Source of the DNA: NCEH01 sp043195125
Lineage (GTDB): Bacteria; Pseudomonadota; Alphaproteobacteria; Rhizobiales; Xanthobacteraceae
DNA length: 64,000 bases
Reading direction: 5' to 3' (one strand)
NCBI RefSeq assembly: GCF_043195125.1
Contig: NZ_JBAFWR010000011.1
A program made the position numbers and the translations under genes. Each line of letters starts with the position of its first letter. Position 1 is the stretch's first letter. Positions 58,775 through 64,000 of this stretch are shown piece by piece. A model generated the notes under the pieces. That model did not search any database. It was not told the origin of the DNA and saw only the letters and a list, made by a program, of their open reading frames with translations.

Positions 58775-59091
58775 CCGCGTCGTCTGTTTCAGTCGAGATG
58801 AGTATGGGCCTTCGGCGTTTGGCCGAGCCGGTCCATGCCGGTGAAAGCGTAAAAGCGTTGATTGCCAAGGTCTCTCGCAAGACTGGCTTTGGTTACAACC
58901 GAGCGTTTGATCTTTGGTACGGGCGCGGGCGTGTCCGCGCAGAAGAGCTTGATCGGGTGCGGGGCCTGATGCGTGCTCACGAAGAGGCACAACTCAATGG
59001 GGAAATTGCGGAATTACGGGCGCGTCTGTCGCGCCTTGAGGAACTGGCTTCCCTGGCCAGTCCGCCAATGGATGATGCGGCGAACGGTTAA
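58771..59091 (+). CDS. Hypothetical DNA-binding-like protein, 106 aa
   Basis: The ATG at 58771 overlaps the upstream stop. The centre (GESVKALIAKVSRKTGFGYN, RAFDLWYGRGRVRAEELDRV) looks like a helix-turn-helix, followed by a C-terminal coiled coil (NGEIAELRARLSRLEELASL). It resembles small phage regulators; family not identified. Confidence 0.6.
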   Translation: MTASSVSVEMSMGLRRLAEPVHAGESVKALIAKVSRKTGFGYNRAFDLWYGRGRVRAEELDRVRGLMRAHEEAQLNGEIAELRARLSRLEELASLASPPMDDAANG

Positions 59092-59189
59092 GCACGGTCG
59101 CAGGTGGATCAACCTGGGAGAGTGGATAGGCCGCTCCGACAAGTAGTTACGAGCAACATGGATCCGGACTTCAGCCAGGATGGGGCGCA

Positions 59190-60308
59190 ATGGGCAATAT
59201 TCGAACAAATCCATGCTTCCAGGCGATGGCAGACGTATGTGACGAACACGGCGTCGCCTTTGACGTGGTCGACGGCGGAAAGCATCCGAAGCTTATTGTC
59301 TTCGCATGCGAGCCGCCCCTGAGCGTCCCTTTCCCAAAATCACCATCGGACATCCGGTCCCCACTCAACTCGGCGGCTCAACTCCGCCGCTTGATTGAAG
59401 CGGCAACTACGCCTGAGGCCAGCATGAACCATGAAGTCGTGACCGTGCTCGGGAAGACCGTGGCGACGGTGGAATACAAGGGCGAGCGTGTCGTGACGCT
59501 CAAGCAGATCGACACCGTCCACGAGAAGGCGGAGGGCCAAGCGCGCAAGCAGTTCAACGCGCACCGGACCCGCTTCGTGGAAGCTGTTGATTTTCATGAG
59601 ATTAAGGAGCCGTCCGAAATTCGGACGCTTGGTTTCAGTCGCCCACAGGGCGGAACGCCTGACAAGGTTCTCCTCTTCACCGAGCGGGGATACGGCAAGA
59701 TCGTCAAGGGCTGGAACGACGATCTGGCATGGGCGCTGCACGACGCCATGCAGGACGCCTATTTCGTCGTGCGGGATGTCGCCAAGGCGGTTGCCGATGG
59801 CGAGGTGACGTTGCCCGAGTCCGTCTGGCGCCGGATCGGTGGTGTGGTCAAATCGGTGACGCACAAAAGCACTGAGGACATGCGGGCCGGCGTTGAATTG
59901 GTCCTGGAAGAGGTGGTCCGCCTTGGCCATGAGATCGAGCGGATGAAGAGCGCTCCGATCGTTCCGTCCTTTGACATGGCGGGCACCGTCACTTCGCGCG
60001 ACATCATGGACATGGCCGGCATCTCCCGAGATGGGCGTGTACGCGGCACTACTGGCGGCATCATCACGCGCGCCATGAAAGACTTCTGTCTTTCCCACGG
60101 GTTTGCCGCACAGCGCGCCCCGGAAGCTATTGATCCGGATCGCCGTTGGCGTTTCCCCAGGCAAGCCGCCCTCGACTGGCTGACCGGCTCCACGATGGGC
60201 GGCGAGGTTATCCGGAACCACATAGCCAAGGTCAGCGCGCGCCGAGCGCGGACTGGACAGAGGTCGTTCACGCTCGTGCCTTCCGCGCAAGTCGGCCGGT
60301 CCATCTAA
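59190..60308 (+). CDS. ORF6N-domain protein with HicA-like N-terminal segment
   Basis: Residues about 80-170 hold an ORF6N domain (VTLKQIDTVHEKAEGQARKQ, NAHRTRFVEAVDFHEI), which in phages is a DNA-binding domain of anti-repressors. The first about 75 residues (AFDVVDGGKHPKLIVF; FPKSPSDIRSPLNSAAQLRR) resemble a small stand-alone HicA-like phage protein, so this is a fusion or a start placed too early. The C-terminal part (SRDIMDMAGISRDGRVRGTT; DPDRRWRFPRQAALDWL) looks like a KilA-C/Ant-type module. Confidence 0.72.
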   Translation: MGNIRTNPCFQAMADVCDEHGVAFDVVDGGKHPKLIVFACEPPLSVPFPKSPSDIRSPLNSAAQLRRLIEAATTPEASMNHEVVTVLGKTVATVEYKGERVVTLKQIDTVHEKAEGQARKQFNAHRTRFVEAVDFHEIKEPSEIRTLGFSRPQGGTPDKVLLFTERGYGKIVKGWNDDLAWALHDAMQDAYFVVRDVAKAVADGEVTLPESVWRRIGGVVKSVTHKSTEDMRAGVELVLEEVVRLGHEIERMKSAPIVPSFDMAGTVTSRDIMDMAGISRDGRVRGTTGGIITRAMKDFCLSHGFAAQRAPEAIDPDRRWRFPRQAALDWLTGSTMGGEVIRNHIAKVSARRARTGQRSFTLVPSAQVGRSI

Positions 60309-60324
60309 ACAGCGAGATTTTCCA

Positions 60325-60615
60325 ATGTTCGAAGATAACTCACACCACTCGTCTGCCCCCGAGTCCGCTGAAGCCCCCGCCGGCTTCGCGAAGGAGCAAC
60401 TGAAGTCGTTCATCGAACGCGTTGAACGCCTGACCGAAGAACGCAAAGCTATCGCCGACGACATCAGTGACGTCTTCGCTGAGGCCAAGGCAAACGGGTT
60501 CGACGTGAAGGCGATCAAGGCAATCCTCGCTATGCGCCGCCAGGACGTGGAGGAACGCAAAGAGCACGAGGCGATCGTGGAACTCTATGCCCAGGCCCTC
60601 GGCATCTTCCTCTGA
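60325..60615 (+). CDS. gapR: GapR-family DNA-binding protein (DUF2312)
   Basis: The 96-residue protein has the GapR signature: EQLKSFIERVERLTEERKAI, ADDISDVFAEAKANGFDVKA and IKAILAMRRQDVEERKEHEA. GapR of Caulobacter binds overtwisted DNA ahead of replication and transcription and stimulates gyrase/topoisomerase IV. A phage copy could help its own replication or compete with the host protein. It overlaps the next gene by one base. Confidence 0.93.
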   Translation: MFEDNSHHSSAPESAEAPAGFAKEQLKSFIERVERLTEERKAIADDISDVFAEAKANGFDVKAIKAILAMRRQDVEERKEHEAIVELYAQALGIFL

Positions 60616-60986
60616 TGGGCAAGAAATCTCGCGACAAGGGCGCCCGCATAGAGCGCGCGATCGTCAAGCTGCTGCAGGATTTCGGCCTATGCGCCGAGCG
60701 TGTGCCTCTGTCTGGTCAGGGCGCAATTGCCCGCGCATCGGATCGGTTCGGCGGCGATGTACATGTCCCCGTCCTTGGCCAAGACGAGCGCCTAGAAGTC
60801 AAGGCACGGGCCACGGGCTTTGCCAGGATCTACGCCTGGCTTGAAGGCAATTACGGCCTCGTCATCAAGGCGGATCGAAAGGATCCGCTGATTGTTCTCC
60901 GGCTTTCCGATGCAGCTCGGGTGCTCGAATGCGCTGAGCATGTGAAGGCCTTCGCAACCGCTGATCGTAAGGCAGAAGAACAATGA
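60615..60986 (+). CDS. PD-(D/E)XK Holliday-junction-resolvase-like protein
   Basis: The 123-residue protein has the resolvase pattern KGARIERAIVKLLQDFGLCA, VPLSGQ, GGDVHVPVLGQDERLEVKAR: the glutamate, the GD and the E-V-K triad of archaeal-type Hjc nucleases. It probably cuts branched DNA before packaging or during replication. Coupled to GapR and to the next gene. Confidence 0.82.
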   Translation: MGKKSRDKGARIERAIVKLLQDFGLCAERVPLSGQGAIARASDRFGGDVHVPVLGQDERLEVKARATGFARIYAWLEGNYGLVIKADRKDPLIVLRLSDAARVLECAEHVKAFATADRKAEEQ

Positions 60987-61351
60987 GCACGCTCTGGACC
61001 GGACAGGAAGAACACCTTCTGCGCTCACTCCTGTCAAAGGGGCTGACGATAGCGAATATTTCCGCTCACTTTGCGGAGTCCGGGTTTGCGCGTTCACCCT
61101 GCGCCATTGGCGACAAGATCCAGCGGATGCACCTGACGCGCCCGCCGAGAGTGCACGTCGTGGCTGAGGAGAAGGCCTCTCGCGACTGGTGGGAGCGGCG
61201 TGAACTCGTTGCGATGAACGACGCCTTCTGCGCGGCTATGGAGGCGGCTGGCTATCGCAAGGCCGATCCCGAGATCACGGATTTCGAACAGACCGTGCCC
61301 ATGCGAGCGGCGCCAAAGATCATTTCGCTCGGCAGCGGTTGGCAGATCTAG
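60983..61351 (+). CDS. GcrA-like DNA-binding protein
   Basis: The N-terminal 55 residues (WTGQEEHLLRSLLSKGLTIA, NISAHFAESGFARSPCAIGD, KIQRMHL) follow the GcrA/SANT-like helix-turn-helix pattern W-x-x-x-x...LL-x-L...G-x-S/T-x-x-x-I-A...R-x-A-I/V-x-x-K-I-x-R. GcrA is a sigma70-bound activator of methylated promoters in Caulobacter. The C-terminal half has no GcrA RNA-polymerase-binding domain that I can see, so it may act as a competitor. Identification is moderate. Confidence 0.6.
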   Translation: MSTLWTGQEEHLLRSLLSKGLTIANISAHFAESGFARSPCAIGDKIQRMHLTRPPRVHVVAEEKASRDWWERRELVAMNDAFCAAMEAAGYRKADPEITDFEQTVPMRAAPKIISLGSGWQI

Positions 61352-61360
61352 GGGGCGGCC

Positions 61361-61975
61361 ATGCGATTGGTAGACACGGCTGTGAACGTTCCTGCGCTCC
61401 AAGCCCAGCGCATTGCGGCCCGCGCCCGTCGTGCGCGTTTGGACGCCGCCGCTCGCCGGCATATTCGCCTGACCAATCTTAAGCGCGAGGCGGAAGAACG
61501 GGCGCTCGTTGAGCAACAAGAGCGCGCAGAGGCGGAGCGCCTCGAGCGTGAACGCAGGCTCCAAGAGGAGCGGCGCGCCCGCATTGCCCATGCGCGAATG
61601 GTTTCAGGCTTGGACAAGATCGATGAAACCATCCGGCCCGCGCCACCACCTCAACGAGATTGGCTTTCCGTAAACCCACAGGTCCCACCGATCATGCGTA
61701 TTCAGCGTGCTGTTTGCAGCTATTACGGCATTTCACGCGTGGATCTGCTGTCGGAGCGACGGACAGCCAATCTCATCATGCCAAGGCACATCGCGATGTT
61801 CTTGGCGAAGACCCTGACCTTGTGTTCGCTGCCGGAGATCGGTCGCCGCTTCGGCGGTCGCGATCACACAACAGTGCTACACGCCATCCGACGCATTGAT
61901 GCGTTGCTGCTTCGAGACGTTCGTGTCGCCTCAGATGTTGCCGCCCTGCGCGCGCAGGTCGAGGCAAAATCATGA
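61361..61975 (+). CDS. DnaA domain IV-like protein with N-terminal coiled coil
   Basis: Residues about 108-195 match the DNA-binding domain IV of DnaA: MRIQRAVCSYYGISRVDLLS, PRHIAMFLAKTLTLCSLPEI and GRRFGGRDHTTVLHAIRRID, the last being the DnaA box-recognition signature. The AAA+ domain is absent; instead there is an Arg/Glu-rich coiled coil (about 30-75). It should bind DnaA boxes without being an initiator, either to recruit host DnaB to the phage origin or to titrate host oriC. Start follows GGGGGCGGCC. Confidence 0.88.
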   Translation: MRLVDTAVNVPALQAQRIAARARRARLDAAARRHIRLTNLKREAEERALVEQQERAEAERLERERRLQEERRARIAHARMVSGLDKIDETIRPAPPPQRDWLSVNPQVPPIMRIQRAVCSYYGISRVDLLSERRTANLIMPRHIAMFLAKTLTLCSLPEIGRRFGGRDHTTVLHAIRRIDALLLRDVRVASDVAALRAQVEAKS

Positions 61976-62202
61976 GCCAATTCGATATCCCAGCCCTGGC
62001 CGATGAGGCCAAGCTTTCAGAGCAGGAATTTGAGTCCTTCGTGACCCAATGCGGCGTCACCAGAGACGCCAATTTCAAGCTCACCGAACAGCAGATGGAC
62101 CGGCTGCGGGAACGTTGCACGAGCAAGTGGGCGTTGGCAGAGTTCATGGAGCGTGTCGTGGAGAAACGAGCCGCCCGTGCCAATGAGCGGGGCGGATCAT
62201 GA
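61972..62202 (+). CDS. Small hypothetical protein, 76 aa
   Basis: An acidic helical protein (LADEAKLSEQEFESFVTQCG; ALAEFMERVVEKRAARANER), ATGA-coupled to the DnaA-like and helicase genes. Function unknown; its tight coupling suggests a helper of one of them. Confidence 0.6.
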   Translation: MSQFDIPALADEAKLSEQEFESFVTQCGVTRDANFKLTEQQMDRLRERCTSKWALAEFMERVVEKRAARANERGGS

Positions 62203-63599
62203 GCGCGCTCGTGGATTATCACGCATTCCTCGATCGTAAGGCAATTCCTGATCCACCGACGGGATTGACCGAAATTCATAGTCTGCCCGAGGTGCTCTTT
62301 GATTTCCAACGCGACATCACAGCTTGGACGCTTAGACGCGGTCGTGCCGCGCTTTTTGCCGGAACCGGCCTCGGCAAGAGCCTGATGGAATTGGTGTGGG
62401 CGGATGCGGTCCATCGCGAGACAGGGCAGGACATCCTGCATCTCGCTCCGCTGGCTGTCTCGGCGCAGATGGCGCGCGAGGCGGACAAGTTTGGCATAAT
62501 AGCGCGTCAGGTGCATGACCAATCGGAATGCCTCTCCGGTACGAACATCACCAATTATCAGAAGCTTGATCGTTTCGATCTTTCGCGCTTTGGCGGCGTG
62601 ATCTTGGACGAGAGCTCGATCCTCAAGAGTTCCGATGGCCATTATCGCAGTCATCTCATCGAGGCGTGCGCGGGTATCCCCTTTCGTCTCGCCGCAACGG
62701 CTACGCCAGCGCCGAATGACTTCATGGAACTCGGTAATCACGCCGAATTTCTTGGCATCATGTCCTACACAGACATGCTCGCCACCTTCTTCACCCATGA
62801 TGGCGGCGATACGCGCAAATGGCGTCTCAAAGGCCACGCGGAAGGAGAATTCTGGAAGTGGATGGCTTCATGGGCCGTGATGCTACGAAAGCCGTCAGAT
62901 CTCGGATACGAGGACGGGGATTATACCCTTCCGCCGCTCCGCCAGCACCAGCACACAGTTGGCGTGGATTATGTGCCGAGCTTTGAAACCGGCCTTCTTT
63001 TCCCGATGGAGGCCGTTACGCTTCAGGAGCGCCTCGCGGCGCGCCGGAGCACCGTTGATGAACGGGTGGCGCTGGCTGCGAAGATCACGCCTGATGATCG
63101 TCCGTTTGTATGGTGGTGCAATCTCAATGCGGAGAGCAATGCGCTGGTGCGGATCATCCCGGAAGCTGTCGAGCTTTCCGGTGCCGACGACGAACGCACC
63201 AAAGAACGCAAGCTGATCGATTTCAGCGAAGGCCATATCCGTGTCCTCGTGACAAAGCCTTCGATTGCCGGATTTGGCATGAACTGGCAGCACTGCGCTG
63301 ACACTGGCTTTGTCGGCCTCTCCGATAGTTGGGAACAGATCTACCAGGCTATTCGCCGCTTCTGGCGCTTCGGACAAACAAAGCCCGTGAACGTCCATTT
63401 CGTGGCGGCAGAGACCGAAGGTGCAGTCGTGGCAAACATCCGCCGGAAAGAGGCCGACGCTGATCGGATGGCGGCGGCGATGGTCATGCATATGGCTGAC
63501 CTGTCGATGCGAGCGGTGCGCGGGGTTGTGCGTGACCGTCCAAATTACGCACCCCAGGTTCCTCTGATTCTCCCTTCTTGGCTCGGAGACACAGCATGA
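62199..63599 (+). CDS. SNF2-like DEAD/DEAH ATPase (superfamily 2)
   Basis: The 466-residue protein has motif Q/I LFDFQRDITAWTLRRG, Walker A LFAGTGLGKSLMEL, Walker B GVILDESSILKS, motif III RLAATATPAPND, and C-terminal motifs VLVTKPSIAGFGMNWQ and QIYQAIRRFWRFGQ. Such phage SNF2-type ATPases move along double-stranded DNA. It overlaps the start of the DNA methyltransferase gene by ATGA, a pairing seen in other phages that suggests action on the same DNA. Confidence 0.88.
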   Translation: MSALVDYHAFLDRKAIPDPPTGLTEIHSLPEVLFDFQRDITAWTLRRGRAALFAGTGLGKSLMELVWADAVHRETGQDILHLAPLAVSAQMAREADKFGIIARQVHDQSECLSGTNITNYQKLDRFDLSRFGGVILDESSILKSSDGHYRSHLIEACAGIPFRLAATATPAPNDFMELGNHAEFLGIMSYTDMLATFFTHDGGDTRKWRLKGHAEGEFWKWMASWAVMLRKPSDLGYEDGDYTLPPLRQHQHTVGVDYVPSFETGLLFPMEAVTLQERLAARRSTVDERVALAAKITPDDRPFVWWCNLNAESNALVRIIPEAVELSGADDERTKERKLIDFSEGHIRVLVTKPSIAGFGMNWQHCADTGFVGLSDSWEQIYQAIRRFWRFGQTKPVNVHFVAAETEGAVVANIRRKEADADRMAAAMVMHMADLSMRAVRGVVRDRPNYAPQVPLILPSWLGDTA

Positions 63600-64000
63600 A
63601 ACAAGCAGATGGAATCAAGGCGGTCGAGCAGGTGGTGACCGAAGACTATGCTCTTTACCATGGCGATGCCTGCGAGCTTATCCGGGGCATTCCGGGTGCT
63701 TCGATCCACTTTGGCATTCACTCCCCACCGTTCGAGGGTCTGTACAAATTCTCGAACTATGACCGCGACATCTCGAACAATGAGGGCCCGCAGTTCTGGG
63801 AGCACTACGCCTTCCTGATCCAGGAATTGCTTCGGGTGACCATGCCTGGCCGCCTTCATGGCGTCCATTGCATGCAACTTCCCACCAGCAAGGGCCGTCA
63901 CGGGTATATCGGAATACGTGATTTCCGCGGTGAGATCGTGCGTGCCTATGAGGACGCAGGATGGATTTTTCACTCTGAGGTCTGCATCTGGAAAGACCCG
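63596..64000 (+). CDS. DNA methyltransferase (amino-group type), partial at window end
   Basis: The frame starts with ATG at 63596 and is open to the window end (135 codons). It contains YHGDACELIRGIPGASIHFG followed by HSPPFEGLY, a catalytic (D/N/S)PPY/F motif of N4-cytosine or N6-adenine methylases, with the order motif IV first (beta class). The SAM-binding FxGxG motif should lie beyond the window. It may protect phage DNA or change host promoter methylation. Confidence 0.82.
   Translation, partial: MKQADGIKAVEQVVTEDYALYHGDACELIRGIPGASIHFGIHSPPFEGLYKFSNYDRDISNNEGPQFWEHYAFLIQELLRVTMPGRLHGVHCMQLPTSKGRHGYIGIRDFRGEIVRAYEDAGWIFHSEVCIWKDP

Larger units (their letters stand above)
43661..64000. 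mobile_element. Second prophage: integration, immunity and early region (runs off the window)
   Basis: An integrase 115 bases from tRNA-Thr, excisionase-like gene, a long leftward early operon with ERF/exonuclease/NinB, an S24 repressor with divergent Cro-like gene and four shared operators, and a rightward operon of DNA-metabolism genes make a lambda-type left half. No morphogenesis gene is in view. The left attachment site is not identified; it should lie between 43661 and 43775 or in the tRNA. Confidence 0.85.

Overview
The window reads as an alphaproteobacterial chromosome, probably Hyphomicrobiales (Rhizobiales). It is GC-rich and carries a DUF2161 gene, a Liv-type transporter for an organic substrate, and phage homologues of the alphaproteobacterial regulators GapR and GcrA. 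This is inferred from gene content only. Most of the window is accessory DNA.

Region 1 (1-8.1 kb) is a candidate defence locus: a pseudokinase-SF1 helicase gene and a PLD-nuclease gene that overlap like a type I Mokosh pair, plus two unrecognised genes. Region 2 (8.9-19.5 kb) is an aldoxime-to-acid catabolic island. A nitrilase, a complete LivHMGF-type permease/ATPase set and an aldoxime dehydratase run rightwards. A periplasmic binding protein and a PNPOx-flavin-[2Fe-2S] reductase run leftwards from the same control region, and a LysR regulator closes the cluster. A plausible scheme is uptake of an aldoxime or nitrile, dehydration by the haem enzyme (kept ferrous by the reductase) and hydrolysis of the nitrile by the nitrilase. 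Region 3 (19.5-28.6 kb) is rearranged DNA: an IS5-family remnant, a truncated LysR gene, a GST gene, a truncated PNPOx paralogue, a decayed IS21 element with an internal inversion, a DUF2161 nuclease-like gene, a 5'-broken unknown gene and an RtcB-type RNA ligase gene.

Region 4 (28675-43638) is a 14.96-kb integrative element bounded by perfect 56-bp direct repeats, the right one being the 3' part of an intact tRNA-Thr(UGU) gene. It has integrase, AlpA-like regulator, RepA-like ATPase, a candidate iteron origin and a full HK97-type head and packaging module, but no tail genes. Its only tail trace is a gene joining the start of a gp10-like neck protein to the end of a tape-measure protein. It looks like a capsid-forming phage satellite (cf-PICI-like) or a prophage reduced to that state.

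Region 5 (about 43.7 kb to the window end) is the integration, recombination, immunity and early region of a second temperate phage. A leftward operon runs from integrase back to ERF/exonuclease recombination genes and many small genes, several joined by a recurring stop/ribosome-site hairpin. An immunity region follows with four CTAC-N5-GTAG operators, an S24 repressor and a toxin-antitoxin pair in the position of lambda rex. A rightward operon carries a Cro-like gene, an ORF6N protein, GapR, a resolvase-like protein, a GcrA-like protein, a DnaA domain IV protein, an SNF2-type ATPase and the start of a DNA methyltransferase. The head and tail genes of this phage, if present, lie to the right of the window.
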